Assembly (NCBI RefSeq): GCF_004010325.2
Contig: NZ_SADR02000008.1
Span: forward strand, 179,876-243,875
Length of the DNA: 64,000 nt
DNA from: Mesorhizobium sp. M00.F.Ca.ET.216.01.1.1
GTDB lineage: Bacteria; Pseudomonadota; Alphaproteobacteria; Rhizobiales; Rhizobiaceae
Direction: 5' to 3'
Both the position numbers and the translations under genes were made by a program. Of this stretch, positions 37,607 through 50,042 are shown piece by piece (the first letter of the stretch is position 1; every line of letters starts with the position of its first letter). Under the pieces are notes generated by a model, which worked only from the letters and a program-made list of their open reading frames with translations, searched no databases and had not been told where the DNA came from.

Positions 37607-37639
37607 AAAAGCGGCGCGGAATTTTCCGCGCCGCTTTTT
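37607..37639 (+). terminator. intrinsic terminator between the DoxX genes
   Basis: Perfect stem AAAAGCGGCGCGGAA / TTCCGCGCCGCTTTT with a two-base loop, followed by further T. The DoxX genes are therefore likely separate transcripts. Confidence 0.92.
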
Positions 37640-37736
37640 CGTTGTCTATGCATGCGTTCCAACTGGCAATTCCTGCTAGGATCGAGGCGTCGGTGACGAA
37701 TAGGGTCGACCAGCCCCACCGACATCGGAGGTGACC

Positions 37737-38159
37737 ATGCCCCGCAACGCGCTGCTTCTGCTTTCCCGACTGCTGCTCGCCGCCTTGTTCGTTCCATCCG
37801 GTTTCCATGCGCTTGCCGACATTGCCGGAACATCAGGCTATTTTGCCGGCCTCGGCCTGCCGCTGCCGACGCTGGCGGCCTGGGCAACCGGCCTGTTCGA
37901 GCTGATTGCAGGACTGCTCATCCTCGTGGGCCTCAGGACGCCGATTGCGGCACTGCTGCTCGCCGCCTTCTGCATCGCCGCCGGCTTCATCGGCCACTAC
38001 GGCCAGGGCGGCGACGATCCGACACTGACCCTCCTGCACTCGCAGATGCTGATGAAGGACATCGCCATATCAGGCGGTTTCCTGGCGCTGGCGATGGCCG
38101 GCGCCGGCGCCTATTCGATCGACGGCTGGGCTCTTGGCATCGGCCCTGAGACGACCTGA
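37737..38159 (+). CDS. DoxX-family membrane protein, copy 2
   Basis: 140-residue paralogue of the preceding DoxX gene: LLLLSRLLLAALFVPSGFHAL, GYFAGLGLPLPT, GLFELIAGLLILVGLRTPIAA and DIAISGGFLALAMAGAGAYSID align block by block. ATG 37737 has GGAGG five bases upstream; a GTG six bases earlier is less likely. Role unknown as for copy 1. Confidence 0.9.
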   Translation: MPRNALLLLSRLLLAALFVPSGFHALADIAGTSGYFAGLGLPLPTLAAWATGLFELIAGLLILVGLRTPIAALLLAAFCIAAGFIGHYGQGGDDPTLTLLHSQMLMKDIAISGGFLALAMAGAGAYSIDGWALGIGPETT

Positions 38160-38201
38160 CCAAAGCCAGTTGACGGAGACAGGTTACTTAACTGGAACAG
38201 G

Positions 38202-39733
38202 TCACTTGACCGACACGCTGGGGCCGCCCTCGACCGCCAGCACCAAGCGCCGGTTGGTGACCTTGGCCAGCTGCGCCAGCCGGCCGGCCGGCCGTTCGCC
38301 GTAAAGGTCGGACAGCGAAGCAGGCAGCACCAGCGCCAGCATGCCGTTGCCGCGGTTCTCCCATTTCAGCCGTGGCATGACGCCCGGCATCGCCGCCGTC
38401 AGCAGGTAGACGACGCGCATCATCGCTGCCAGCGCGCGGGCGCGCTCGAGGTAACGCGGCGTCGCCAGGCTGCGGATTTCCGGAGCGGCTTCGGTGAACA
38501 CGCCCTCGTGGCGAAACAGGCCGACAAGCGCCAGGAAGGCGCGGCCCGGGTGGTCGACGCCGATGAACGAGGCATGGGCGATGATGTTGAGCGACTGCTT
38601 GCCGCGATATTCGGGATGGGCGCGCCAGCCGATGTCGGCGAGTAGGCAGGCGGCCTGGCGATAGCGCGCCTCGTCCTCGGTCTCGTCGATGCCGAAGGCG
38701 GCGAATGCCTTGCCCGTCCATTCGACAAGCTCGCGCGCATGGGTGACCGAGCGCGAGCGCAGTTGGGCCAGTTCCTCCGTTGCCGAGATCAGCGGATCGG
38801 CCTTCTGCTCGGCCGCGTCGAGCAGCGAATAGAGAAAGCCCTCGCGCACGCCCAGCGCCGAGACGATGATCTTCGACGGCTGCATCGCCGCCATGATCTC
38901 TTGCAGCACGATGGCGCCATAGGGCAGGAGCGAACGGCGGTTCTTCGAGACGCCCTCGATACCTTTGATCTTCTCGATCTCGGCTTTCGCCACCTGCTTG
39001 AGGAAGCTCGCGGCACTGTCGGCGCTGATCTCGTAGTGGTGCATGACGCCGAGCGGATAATTGGTCATTTCCATATGCAGCCGGGCGAGGTTTCGCCAGG
39101 TGCCGCCGACCGTATAGAAGGGCCTGCCCTGCCCGCCTTTCAGCAACTTTGCCCGCGCCAGTTCCTGGCGCGCGATCCTTGCCGCCTGGGCAAGCGAGTT
39201 CTTGGCCATGTCCTGCAGGCGCAGGCCGCCCAGCGGCAGCGTGATACCGTCGCCGATCGCCTCACCGTTGATGTCGATCAGTTCGAGGCTGCCGCCGCCG
39301 AGGTCGCCGGCAATGCCGTTGGCGGGATGGAAGCCGGAAATGACGCCGAGCGCCGAATAATGGGCCTCCTGGCGGCCGCTCAGCACCTCAATCTCGGTCC
39401 TGAGCACGTCCTCGGCGCGGTGGATGAAGTCTGGACCGTTGATCGCCTCGCGGGCGGCGGCGGTGGCCAGCACATACATGTGTGAGGCACCAGCCTGTTC
39501 GGAAAGCGCACGGAAGCGGCGGAATTCCTCCATCGAGCGCGTCACCGCCCCGGGGTCGAGCTTTCCGGTCGAAACGATGCCGCGGCCGAGGCCGGCCAGC
39601 ATCTTCTCGTTGAACAGCAAGGTCGGCGAGCGCGCCAGCCCCTCATAGATGACAAGACGGATCGAGTTCGACCCGATGTCGATGATGGATAGCGGTCGGC
39701 GGTCCTGGAGCCGGCCCTGGGATGTTGAAATCA

Positions 39734-39734
<1 letters not shown>
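38202..39734 (-). CDS. ppx: exopolyphosphatase (Ppx/GppA family)
   Basis: 510-residue ASKHA-fold phosphatase that removes terminal phosphate from polyphosphate, or from pppGpp in relatives. Visible: phosphate-binding IIDIGSNSIRLVIYE, the second loop IAGDLGGGSLELIDI, and the catalytic-region Glu in ATAAAREAINGPDF. A C-terminal HD-like helical domain follows (IAHASFIGVDHPGR). Its ATG overlaps the ppk stop as TGATG, so polyphosphate synthesis and breakdown are translationally coupled. Confidence 0.95.
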
Positions 39735-41935
<2,201 letters not shown>

Positions 41936-42175
41936 GGTTCTTGCTCTTCCCGCACTCATTTCCCTGCTGGAGCGCCACGCGTCCTTCCGGGCGCAAGGGA
42001 CCCTCTATTACTCTGAAGCGACGCATGAGCCTTTCCGAGTTCGGTCTCGGGGTCATGCATTAACCGGCTTAACTTATCCTCTGACAGGCTTTTGCGACAG
42101 TTTCATTTCATCGATCTTGCAAACAGACGGGTTATGATCCAGATGCAATTCTACGAAATTGAGGAGACGACGACG

Positions 42176-42421
42176 ATGGCAGGTGGTTCCATTCCCCATT
42201 TCCAGAACGATGCGGGCTACCCGGCGATCGACATCGGCGTCAAGGAATTCATGTGCACCGGCGCCAACCCGCCTTTCGACCATCCGCACGTGTTCCTCGA
42301 CATGGGCGACGACAATGAGCAGGTCTGCCCGTATTGCTCGACGCTCTATCGCTATTCGCCCAAGCTGAAGGCGACGGAAACGCAGCCGCCTGGCTGTCTC
42401 TTCATCGACCAGGCCGCCTGA
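42176..42421 (+). CDS. zinc-finger CHCC-type protein
   Basis: 81 residues with zinc ligands as in zf-CHCC / NDUFS6-like proteins: FMCTGANPPFDHPHVF and VCPYCSTLYRY. The fold is that of the complex I accessory subunit NDUFS6, common as a stand-alone gene in alphaproteobacteria. ATG 42176 with GAGGAG nine bases upstream. The flavin monooxygenase starts 19 bases later, so they may be co-transcribed. Confidence 0.88.
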   Translation: MAGGSIPHFQNDAGYPAIDIGVKEFMCTGANPPFDHPHVFLDMGDDNEQVCPYCSTLYRYSPKLKATETQPPGCLFIDQAA

Positions 42422-42440
42422 TTCTTTCGCGACAATCCTG

Positions 42441-43685
42441 ATGGACGACACGCGGTCCCGGCAGGTCGTCATAGCCGGGGCCGGCATCGCTGGGCTGACC
42501 GCTGCGTTGGCCTTTGCCGAACGCAACTATCCGGTAAAGCTATTCGAACAGGCGCCGCACCTCGAGGCTGCTGGCGCCGGCCTCCAGCTTTCGCCCAATG
42601 CGACGCGCATCCTTGGCCGGCTCGGCGTGCTCGGCAAGCTGCTGCCGGCTGCGGTGCGACCGCAAGCGGTCGTGCTCAGGGATGCCGCGAAACTGCGCGA
42701 GCTGACGCGCGTGCCGCTCGGCCAGGCGGCCGAAAGGCGCTGGGGAGCCCCTTATCTCGTTGCGCATCGTGCCGACCTGCAAGCTGCACTGATGGCGCGC
42801 ATCGCCGAAATGCCGAACGTTGAGCTTGAAACCGGGGCACGTGTCAGCAACATCGCCGCCGGGCCACGGGGCATCACCGCAATGGCCGAGATTGCGGCCA
42901 AGTCCGTCATAGCCGAGGGCTTCCTGGCGATCGGCGCCGACGGCGTCTGGTCGGCGACCCGCAAGCTCGGGGTTTCGGCCAGAGGTGGAGCGTCAGCCAA
43001 AAGCCGGTTCTCGGGCGAGCTCGCCTGGCGCACCACCATCCACGCCGACAGTGCTGCGGGAAAAGCCTTCGCTATGGTCGGAGCAGCCGACTGCGTAACC
43101 ACCTTCCTGCATCCCGGCTTCCACCTTGTTGCCTATCCGGTGCGTGCCGGAAAGGCATTCAACCTGGTCGCCTTCACCGAGGGCGAGAGTATCGCCGAAG
43201 ACTGGTCGGGTCATGCCGATGCCAAGATCCTCGCCGAAGCCATGCTCGGTACGGCGCCGGCACTCGCCCGGCTCGCCGAGGATGCCGGCCCGTGGACGGC
43301 CTGGCCGATCCATACGGTCGACCAGCGCCAGCCGTGGACGACGCCGGACGGCATCGCGCTGATCGGCGACGCGGCGCATGCGATGACGCCGTTTGCAGCA
43401 CAAGGCGCGGCGATGGCGATCGAGGATGCTGCCACCCTAGCCGGCTTCATCGCCGCTTCGCCTGTCGATCCTAAGGGCGCGCTTGCCGCCTGGGAGCAAG
43501 CGCGGCGGCCGCGCGTCGCCCGGGTCGCCCGCCGCGGCGCGCTCAACCGCCTCGCCTGGCATGCATCGGGGCCGGTGGCGATCGCCCGCAACCTGTTGCT
43601 GAAGACGCGGTCCCCGGAGGAGCTCGCCGCCGACCTCGACTGGCTCTATGGCTGGAGAGCGAGCGAGGCGGTCGATCAAGGATAA
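42441..43685 (+). CDS. FAD-dependent monooxygenase (UbiH/salicylate-hydroxylase-like)
   Basis: 414-residue class A flavoprotein hydroxylase. GxGxxG FAD motif VVIAGAGIAGLTAALAFAER, the LQLSPNATRIL block, the middle DG motif IGADGVWSATRK, and the GD motif ALIGDAAHAMTPFAAQGAAMAIED. Hydroxylates an aromatic substrate with NAD(P)H and oxygen; ubiquinone-type substrates cannot be excluded. In many rhizobia this gene follows the zinc-finger gene as here. Confidence 0.9.
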   Translation: MDDTRSRQVVIAGAGIAGLTAALAFAERNYPVKLFEQAPHLEAAGAGLQLSPNATRILGRLGVLGKLLPAAVRPQAVVLRDAAKLRELTRVPLGQAAERRWGAPYLVAHRADLQAALMARIAEMPNVELETGARVSNIAAGPRGITAMAEIAAKSVIAEGFLAIGADGVWSATRKLGVSARGGASAKSRFSGELAWRTTIHADSAAGKAFAMVGAADCVTTFLHPGFHLVAYPVRAGKAFNLVAFTEGESIAEDWSGHADAKILAEAMLGTAPALARLAEDAGPWTAWPIHTVDQRQPWTTPDGIALIGDAAHAMTPFAAQGAAMAIEDAATLAGFIAASPVDPKGALAAWEQARRPRVARVARRGALNRLAWHASGPVAIARNLLLKTRSPEELAADLDWLYGWRASEAVDQG

Positions 43686-43710
43686 AATGGTCGACAGGCC
43701 GGCGGACCGC

Positions 43711-43760
43711 GCGCCCCTCTCTGTCCTGCCGGACATCTCCCCCACTTGGGGGGAGATCGG
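43711..43760 (+). repeat. dispersed palindromic repeat, CTCCCCC/GGGGGGAG type
   Basis: CCCCTCTCTGTCCTGCCGGA then CATCTCCCCC-ACTT-GGGGGGAGAT: a hairpin with a conserved TGTCCTGCCGGACATC shoulder. The same block is at 63838-63887 and inverted at 63336-63385, with a partial relative at 5.3 kb. It follows a stop codon, typical of rhizobial interspersed palindromes. Confidence 0.8.
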
Positions 43761-43903
43761 ACGTCATCCTGGCTTTCGCCAATCTCCAACGTTGCAAATG
43801 AAGCGAAGCGCTACCGCTGCCACGAGCATGCCAAGAAAACGTCCGAGCCTTTTCATGCGGGGCGGGTTACCGGTCGACTTGCGGCATAATGCAAGTTGAT
43901 ACG

Positions 43904-43931
43904 CAAAAAACCCGGCCGGGTTTCGGCCGGG
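43904..43931 (-). terminator. terminator of the aapJQMP operon
   Basis: On the minus strand CCCGGCCG-AAACC-CGGCCGGG followed by TTTTTTG, 25 bases after the aapP stop. Confidence 0.9.
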
Positions 43932-43955
43932 CTCGCTTGCTTCGCATTGAAGTTG

Positions 43956-44759
43956 TCAGTGCAGGATCTGCGACAGGAACAGTTTTGTCCGCTCATGGCG
44001 TGGATTGTCGAAGAACTCGGCCGGCGTGTTCTGTTCGACGATCTGGCCCTGGTCCATGAAGATCACCCGGTTGGCGACCTTGCGCGCAAAGCCCATCTCG
44101 TGGGTGACACAGAGCATGGTCATGCCTTCCTCGGCCAACCCAACCATCGTCTCCAGCACTTCCTTGATCATTTCCGGGTCGAGCGCCGACGTCGGCTCAT
44201 CGAACAGCATGATGCGCGGGTTCATGCACAGCGAGCGGGCGATGGCGACGCGCTGCTGCTGGCCGCCGGAAAGCTGGCCGGGATATTTGTTGGCCTGTTC
44301 GGGGATCTTGACGCGCGTGAGGAAATGCATGGCGATTTCCTCGGCCTGCTTCTTCGGCGTCTTGCGCACCCAGATCGGCGCCAGCGTGCAGTTCTCCAGG
44401 ATGGTCAGATGCGGAAACAGGTTGAAGTGCTGGAACACCATGCCGACCTCGCGGCGTACTTCGTCGATCTTCTTCAGGTCGTTGGTCAATTCCTTGCCGT
44501 CGACGATGATCTTGCCCTTCTGGTGTTCTTCCAGCCGGTTGATGCAGCGGATCATCGTCGATTTGCCCGAGCCCGAAGGGCCGCAGATGACGATGCGCTC
44601 GCCGCGCATCACCTTCAAATTGATGTCCTTCAGCACATGGAATTCGCCGTACCATTTGTGCATGCCGATGATGTCGATGGCGACATCAGTGGTCGAAATG
44701 TGCATCTTGGCGGCATTGACCTTGATCTCTTCCGCGCTGACTGCATTTTCCGTTGCCAT
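43956..44759 (-). CDS. aapP: general L-amino acid ABC importer, ATPase
   Basis: 267-residue ABC ATPase of the polar amino acid (PAAT) family. Walker [11 protein letters not shown]-loop [11 protein letters not shown], signature LSGGQQQR, Walker [14 protein letters not shown] and the switch His in [11 protein letters not shown] are all present. Last gene of aapJQMP; powers uptake through AapQ and AapM at the inner membrane. Rhizobial Aap takes up a broad range of L-amino acids and matters in nodules. Confidence 0.96.
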   Translation of the reverse strand: MATENAVSAEEIKVNAAKMHISTTDVAIDIIGMHKWYGEFHVLKDINLKVMRGERIVICGPSGSGKSTMIRCINRLEEHQKGKIIVDGKELTNDLKKIDEVRREVGMVFQHFNLFPHLTILENCTLAPIWVRKTPKKQAEEIAMHFLTRVKIPEQANKYPGQLSGGQQQRVAIARSLCMNPRIMLFDEPTSALDPEMIKEVLETMVGLAEEGMTMLCVTHEMGFARKVANRVIFMDQGQIVEQNTPAEFFDNPRHERTKLFLSQILH

Positions 44760-44778
44760 GGCAGATCCCCTTATTTTC

Positions 44779-45936
44779 TTAGCGTTTGTGGCCGGTGTCG
44801 AGCCGACGTTCCGTGTACATTGAATAGCGCGACATGCCGAAGCAGAACAGCCAGAAGATGAAGGCAGCGAACACCAGGCCGGACCTGGCGGTCTGCGCCG
44901 TCGCCCAGTTGGCGTCGGAGAAGTTCTGCTTGACGATGCCGAGCAGGTCGAACATCGAGATGATGATGACCAGGCTGGTGTCCTTGAACATGCCGATGAA
45001 GGTGTTGACGATGCCGGGAATGACCAGCTTCAGCGCCTGCGGCAGCACGATCAGTCCCATCTTCTGCCAGTAGCCGAGGCCGAGCGAATCGGCGCCTTCA
45101 TACTGGCCCTTGGGGATCGCCTGCAGGCCGCCGCGCACCACTTCGGCCATGTAGGCGGCGGCAAACAGCGACACGCCGATCAGCGCGCGCAGGAACTTGT
45201 CGAAGGTGACGCCGGCCGGCAGGAACAGCGGCAGCATGACGCTGGCAAAAAACAGCACGGTGATCAGCGGGATGCCGCGCACCGTTTCGATGAAGACCAC
45301 GCACAGCGTTTTGATGATCGGCATCTTCGAGCGCCGGCCGAGCGCCAGCATGATGCCGACCGGCAGCGACACGGCAATGCCGACGAACGACAGGCTGAGC
45401 GTCACCAGCAGGCCGCCCCACAGCGAGGTTTCGACATGCGGCAGGCCGAACACATTGCCGACCAGCAGGATGAAGGCGACGACCGGCAGCACCAGGAAGA
45501 GAAGAATGGCATTCAGACCCTTGCGCGGCACCTTCGGGATGAGCAGCGGCACCAGCAGCACGACGAACAGGACGGCGACAAGGATCGGCCGCCAGCGCTC
45601 CTCCAAGGGATAACGGCCGAGCATGAACTGGCCGAACTTGGCGTTGACGAACGCCCAGCAGGCGCCGGACCAGCCGTCCGGCTGGATGCCGCCTTGCGCC
45701 ACCGTGGCGCAGACCGTGCGGTCCGGTCCCGTCCACTGGGCGTTGATGAAGGCCCAGTTGATCACTTGCGGCAGGATCATGACCACCAGCGCGATGCCGA
45801 TGATGGTCAGAATGGTGTCGCCGGCCGAGGCGATCAGATTCTTGCGAACCCAGGCGACGAGACCGCGCTCGCTTAATGGCGCCGGCTCTGCCAGCGCCAT
45901 TTCGGCGCGGACGAAGGAAAGATCGTGTTCTTGCAT
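44779..45936 (-). CDS. aapM: general L-amino acid ABC importer, permease AapM
   Basis: 385-residue permease with a long N-terminal extension containing a soluble loop between the first helices ([20 protein letters not shown]), then the PAAT permease domain with [17 protein letters not shown] and the ATPase-contact loop [23 protein letters not shown]. Pairs with AapQ, four bases downstream of its stop in the operon. Confidence 0.95.
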   Translation of the reverse strand: MQEHDLSFVRAEMALAEPAPLSERGLVAWVRKNLIASAGDTILTIIGIALVVMILPQVINWAFINAQWTGPDRTVCATVAQGGIQPDGWSGACWAFVNAKFGQFMLGRYPLEERWRPILVAVLFVVLLVPLLIPKVPRKGLNAILLFLVLPVVAFILLVGNVFGLPHVETSLWGGLLVTLSLSFVGIAVSLPVGIMLALGRRSKMPIIKTLCVVFIETVRGIPLITVLFFASVMLPLFLPAGVTFDKFLRALIGVSLFAAAYMAEVVRGGLQAIPKGQYEGADSLGLGYWQKMGLIVLPQALKLVIPGIVNTFIGMFKDTSLVIIISMFDLLGIVKQNFSDANWATAQTARSGLVFAAFIFWLFCFGMSRYSMYTERRLDTGHKR

Positions 45937-45940
45937 GACC

Positions 45941-47128
45941 CTACCTCTCCACCAGCGCCATCCTGGCGTTGACCACGTTCATGATCGCCGATGTGATCAG
46001 GCTGAGCGCGAGATAGACGGCCATCATGATCACGACGCCCTCGACCGCCTGGCCGGTCTGGTTCAAAACCGTGCCGGCGGTTGCCGTCAGGTCCGGATAG
46101 CCGATGGCGATGGCGAGCGAGGAATTCTTGGTCAGGTTGAGATACTGGCTGGTCAGCGGCGGAATGACGATGCGCATGGCCTGCGGAATGACGACAAGCC
46201 GCAGGATCGATCGTGGCCGCAGCCCGAGCGCGCCGGCAGCCTCGGTCTGGCCTTTGCTGACGCCCCTGATGCCCGCCCGCACGATCTCGGCGATGAAGGC
46301 GGCCGTGTAGCAGGACAGCGCCAGATAGAGCGATAGGAACTCCGGCCTGACCTGAAAGCCGCCGGTCAGGTTGAAGGTCGATTGCTTTGGAAAATCAAAG
46401 CTCAAGGGGAAGCCGCTCAGCGCGTAGGCAAGCAGCGGCAGTCCGACGATCAGCGCCACCGATGTCCAGAATACCGGGAATTGCTGGCCGGTCGCCATCT
46501 GCCGCTGATACGCCTTGCGGGCAACGAACCACGCCATGGCGATGCCGAGAAGGAGAGCAACCAGGATCAGCCAGGAGCCGTCGCCCCACACGGCGCGCGG
46601 AAAGTAGAAGCCGCGCTGGTTGAGGAAGGAGCCGAAGGGCAAATTGATGCTCTCGCGCGGCGGCGGCAACACGGCAAGCACGCCGGAATACCAGAAGAAG
46701 ATGACCAGCAGTGGCGGGATGTTGCGGAAGACCTCGACATAGACCGTGCAGATCTTCCTGATCAGCCAGTTGTGTGAAAGCCGGCCGATGCCGATGACGA
46801 AGCCGATTATGGTGGCGGTGATGATGCCGACGACGGCAACGATCACGGTGTTGAGGAAGCCGACCAGAATGGCGCGGCCATAGGTCGAATCCGACGAATA
46901 GGCTATTGCGCTCTCGCTGATGTCGAAGCCGGCGCGGCCCCTGAGGAAGCCGAAGCCGGAAGCGATGTGCAGGCGCGTCAGATTGGCAATGACGTTGTTG
47001 GCAATCCACCAGACCAACGCCACCAGCACGACGACGACGACCGCCTGGAAGAATATGCCGCGGACTTTCGGATCGTTGATGAAGGAACCGCGGCTTGGCT
47101 CCTCGCGAAGAATTTCCTGCGATGCCAT
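45941..47128 (-). CDS. aapQ: general L-amino acid ABC importer, permease AapQ
   Basis: 395-residue permease, paralogous to AapM. It has [18 protein letters not shown] and the coupling loop [26 protein letters not shown] 47128 ([12 protein letters not shown]) is preferred; an in-frame TTG 63 bases upstream would begin inside the aapJ-aapQ hairpin region. Separated from aapJ by a 12-bp stem-loop. Confidence 0.95.
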   Translation of the reverse strand: MASQEILREEPSRGSFINDPKVRGIFFQAVVVVVLVALVWWIANNVIANLTRLHIASGFGFLRGRAGFDISESAIAYSSDSTYGRAILVGFLNTVIVAVVGIITATIIGFVIGIGRLSHNWLIRKICTVYVEVFRNIPPLLVIFFWYSGVLAVLPPPRESINLPFGSFLNQRGFYFPRAVWGDGSWLILVALLLGIAMAWFVARKAYQRQMATGQQFPVFWTSVALIVGLPLLAYALSGFPLSFDFPKQSTFNLTGGFQVRPEFLSLYLALSCYTAAFIAEIVRAGIRGVSKGQTEAAGALGLRPRSILRLVVIPQAMRIVIPPLTSQYLNLTKNSSLAIAIGYPDLTATAGTVLNQTGQAVEGVVIMMAVYLALSLITSAIMNVVNARMALVER

Positions 47129-47152
47129 TCTACCGTCCCCTGGATAGAGAAA

Positions 47153-47179
47153 CCGGAAGGCAGACGATCTGCCTTCCGG
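47153..47179 (-). promoter_or_regulatory. aapJ-aapQ intercistronic stem-loop
   Basis: Perfect 12-bp stem CCGGAAGGCAGA-TCG-TCTGCCTTCCGG, followed only by TTTCTC. It sits between the binding-protein gene and the permease genes, the classic place for a stem that protects the upstream mRNA and/or thins transcription so that binding protein is made in excess. Confidence 0.75.
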
Positions 47180-47191
47180 ATTATATCTCAA

Positions 47192-48220
47192 TCAGCGGAT
47201 CGGGGGAGCATATTGTAGGCCGCCCTTGGTCCACAGCGCGTTGATGCCGCGCGCGATCTTCAGCGGGCTGCCCGAACCGACATTGCGTTCGAACATTTCG
47301 CCGTAATTGCCGACGGCCTTGATGATGTTGACGACCCAGTCGTTGGAGACGCCAAGATCGGTGCCGATCTTGGTATCAGCTTCCTGGCCGAGCACGCGCT
47401 TGATCTCGGGATTGTCCGAGTTCTTCATCTCGTCGACATTGGCCTTGGTGATGCCGAGCTCCTCGGCGTCGAGTAGCGCGAAATAAGTCCATTTGACGAT
47501 GTGGTACCACTGGTCGTCGCCCTGGCGCACGGCCGGTCCGAGCGGCTCCTTGGAGATGATCTCCGGCAACACGACATGGTCGGCCGGCGAGCCCAGCGTC
47601 AGGCGAATGCCGTAGAGGCCCGACTGGTCGGTGGTGTAGACGTCGCAGCGGCCGGCGTCATAGGCGGCGTTGACCTCTTCCAGCTTCTCGAAGACGACCG
47701 GGTTGTACTCCATCTTGTTCGACTTGAAGTAGTCGGCAAGGTTGAGCTCGGTCGTGGTGCCGCTCTGCACGCAGACCGCAGCGCCTGAAAGCTGCAGCGC
47801 CGAGTTCACGCCCGGCAGCTTCTTGGCATTGATCATGAAGCCTTGGCCGTCATAATAGGTGGTGCCGACGAAGTTCAGGCCAAGTGCCGTGTCGCGGTTG
47901 ATGGTCCAGGTGGTGTTGCGCGACAGGATGTCGACCTCGCCCGACTGCAGCGCGGTGAAGCGTTCCTTGGCGCTGAGCGGCGTGAACTTGACCTTGGAGC
48001 CGTCACCGAAGACGGCGGCCGCGACAGCGCGGCAGAAATCCGCATCGATGCCCTGCCAGTCACCCTTGTCGTCCGGCGCCGAGAAGCCGGCAAGACCAGT
48101 CGAGACGCCGCACTGGATGAAGCCCTTGGCCTTTACGTCGCTGAGCGTGCTCGCCGACGCGGCCGACGCCATCAATCCAAGCGCGGCGGCCCCAAGAAAG
48201 CCGATTGCAATGTGTTTCAT
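47192..48220 (-). CDS. aapJ: general L-amino acid binding protein AapJ
   Basis: 342-residue periplasmic solute-binding protein. Signal peptide MKHIAIGFLGAAALGLMASA with cleavage near ASAST, then family-3 binding-protein landmarks: GFSAPDDKGDWQGIDADFCRAVAAAVFGD and AKERFTALQSGEVDILSRNTTWT. The start at 48220 gives a proper signal peptide; longer in-frame versions do not. First gene of aapJQMP. Confidence 0.96.
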   Translation of the reverse strand: MKHIAIGFLGAAALGLMASAASASTLSDVKAKGFIQCGVSTGLAGFSAPDDKGDWQGIDADFCRAVAAAVFGDGSKVKFTPLSAKERFTALQSGEVDILSRNTTWTINRDTALGLNFVGTTYYDGQGFMINAKKLPGVNSALQLSGAAVCVQSGTTTELNLADYFKSNKMEYNPVVFEKLEEVNAAYDAGRCDVYTTDQSGLYGIRLTLGSPADHVVLPEIISKEPLGPAVRQGDDQWYHIVKWTYFALLDAEELGITKANVDEMKNSDNPEIKRVLGQEADTKIGTDLGVSNDWVVNIIKAVGNYGEMFERNVGSGSPLKIARGINALWTKGGLQYAPPIR

Positions 48221-48663
48221 AACCCACAGACCCTTTTCTGTTTTCAGGCAAACCTGATCTTTTTTCCCGTGTGAACGCAGCTCCCATCCCGGCCCATTTC
48301 CGGAATCCCGCATCGTAACCGACGCGCTGCCTCCCATTCACGAACTGCATCGAAGGCGATTATTCCAGTGAGGTCAAGGGAAATGACCGAATCCGAAAGA
48401 CTTTGAAATCCGATTGCCGCAAATGCCTGAATTGCAGACAACCGCGCCCGCAAATTAGTCAGCAGCGCAAATAAAGCCGGCAAAGTCCGATCAACGCAAA
48501 TCCGGGCTGTGCCTGCGAAATCCGTATCTGGGACCTACTGCGCATTACTAACTTCTGGTGAGATGAATTGGCATACCCAAAGACCTTCGCCTGGCGGGTG
48601 GCGGGCGGTTGCGCGGCCAATGCCGCCGCACTATGGCTAGCGCTTCATCAGAGGCAAAGTGCA
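48221..48663. other. intergenic region between divergent aapJ and metC
   Basis: 443 bases without a gene. It should hold both promoters. An AT-rich patch is near 48360-48400. No riboswitch matching a SAM-type pattern was recognised upstream of metC by eye. Confidence 0.4.
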
Positions 48664-49833
48664 ATGGCAAAAGACGGCAGCGAAATGGGCATCAACACGC
48701 GGCTTGCCCATTCAGGCAACAATCCGCGCGACTATTTCGGCTTCGTCAATCCACCGGTCGTGCATGCCTCGACGGTGCTTTATCCCGACGCGGCGACGAT
48801 GGCGGCGCGCAGCCAGAAATACACCTACGGCACGCGCGGCACGCCGACCACGGACGCGCTGGCCCTCGCCATCGACGCGCTGGAGGGCTCGGCCGGCACC
48901 ATCGTGGTGCCATCTGGCCTGGCAGCGGTGACGGTGCCGCTGCTCGCCTTCCTGTCGGCGGGCGATCATCTGCTGATAGTTGATTCCGTCTATCACCCGA
49001 CCCGCAATTTCGCCGACACGATGCTGAAGCGGCTGGGCATCGAGGTCGAGTATTACGATCCTCATGTCGGCGCCGGCATCGCCGCTCTGATCAAGTCCAA
49101 CACCAAGGTGGTGTTCACCGAATCGCCGGCCTCCAATACTTTCGAGGTGCAGGACATACCGGCCATCGCCAAGGTTGCGCATGCCGCCGGGGCTGTCGTC
49201 ATGATGGACAACACCTGGGCGACGCCGCTCTACTTCCGCCCGCTCGACCATGGCGTCGACATCTCGATCCATGCGGCAACGAAATACCCGGCAGGCCATT
49301 CCGACGTGCTGCTCGGCACTGTGTCGGCCACCGCGGCCTGCTGGAAGCAGCTTTGCGAGACCTTCTACACGATGGGCTGCTGCGCCGGGCCCGACGACGT
49401 CTACCAAGTGCTGCGCGGCCTGCGCACCATGGGCGTGCGGCTGGAGCACCATCAGAAGAGCGCGCTTGCCATCGCCGGCTGGTTGGAGGGTCAGCCTGGC
49501 GTAGCGCGCGTGCTGCATCCGGCCCTGCCCAGCCATCCCGACCACGATCTGTGGAAGCGCGACTTTTGCGGCTCGAGCGGCATCTTTTCGATTGTGCTCA
49601 AGGGCGGCGGCCAGAAGCAGCAGCACGCCTTCCTCGACGCGCTCGGGATATTCGGCCTCGGCTATTCCTGGGGCGGCTATGAGAGCCTTGCGGTGCCGGT
49701 GTTCCTCGGCGACCGCGTCGTGGCCAAGGGCCCTTATGACGGGCCGCTGGTCCGCCTGCAGATCGGGCTCGAGGATGTCGAGGATTTGAAGGCCGACCTT
49801 GCGCGCGGCCTGGCGGCGGCAGCAGCTGTCTGA
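48664..49833 (+). CDS. metC: cystathionine beta-lyase-type PLP enzyme
   Basis: 389-residue Cys/Met-metabolism PLP enzyme. YGTRGTPTTDALALAIDALEG, VMMDNTWATPLYFRPLDHG and the PLP lysine in SIHAATKYPAGHSDV are typical of cystathionine beta-lyases, which make homocysteine for methionine. ATG 48664 has AGAGG upstream; 32 further in-frame codons upstream lack homology-like content. Related lyases (methionine gamma-lyase and others) cannot be fully excluded. Confidence 0.87.
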   Translation: MAKDGSEMGINTRLAHSGNNPRDYFGFVNPPVVHASTVLYPDAATMAARSQKYTYGTRGTPTTDALALAIDALEGSAGTIVVPSGLAAVTVPLLAFLSAGDHLLIVDSVYHPTRNFADTMLKRLGIEVEYYDPHVGAGIAALIKSNTKVVFTESPASNTFEVQDIPAIAKVAHAAGAVVMMDNTWATPLYFRPLDHGVDISIHAATKYPAGHSDVLLGTVSATAACWKQLCETFYTMGCCAGPDDVYQVLRGLRTMGVRLEHHQKSALAIAGWLEGQPGVARVLHPALPSHPDHDLWKRDFCGSSGIFSIVLKGGGQKQQHAFLDALGIFGLGYSWGGYESLAVPVFLGDRVVAKGPYDGPLVRLQIGLEDVEDLKADLARGLAAAAAV

Positions 49834-49969
49834 AAGCACGGCTGCAAGCGGCCTGCCAAGCTGATTCGACAAACCGGCGTAACTCATTGAAAAGGCGCAC
49901 TGCGAAAGGCGCAACGGCCTCTTGGCGGAGGCGGTCCGGTAGCCGATGCCGGGCTTGACGGAGATGCTT

Positions 49970-49995
49970 GGGAACCTTTTCCCAACACGGCCATC
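49970..49995 (+). promoter_or_regulatory. candidate ECF promoter of the sigma gene
   Basis: GGGAACCTTT ... ATC: GGGAAC, 17 bases, ATC, 48 bases before the sigma factor start. The same GGGAAC(C/G)TTT plus ATC at the same spacing precedes the DUF4142 gene downstream, suggesting autoregulation and a shared target. Differs from the EcfG -10 (GTT). Confidence 0.45.
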
Positions 49996-50042
49996 TTATA
50001 TTTCGATCGGAGGACCTGCTTCGGTCAGGAGATTGGCTCGCG

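Noticed and set aside
38162..38212. Imperfect direct repeat ACAGGTTACTT / ACAGGTCACTT near the ppx stop
   Set aside because: Two short imperfect copies, partly within coding sequence; no sign of a regulatory or mobile origin.
48480..48663. SAM-type riboswitch upstream of metC
   Set aside because: No recognisable pseudoknot arms or conserved motif could be traced by eye; a covariance search would be needed.
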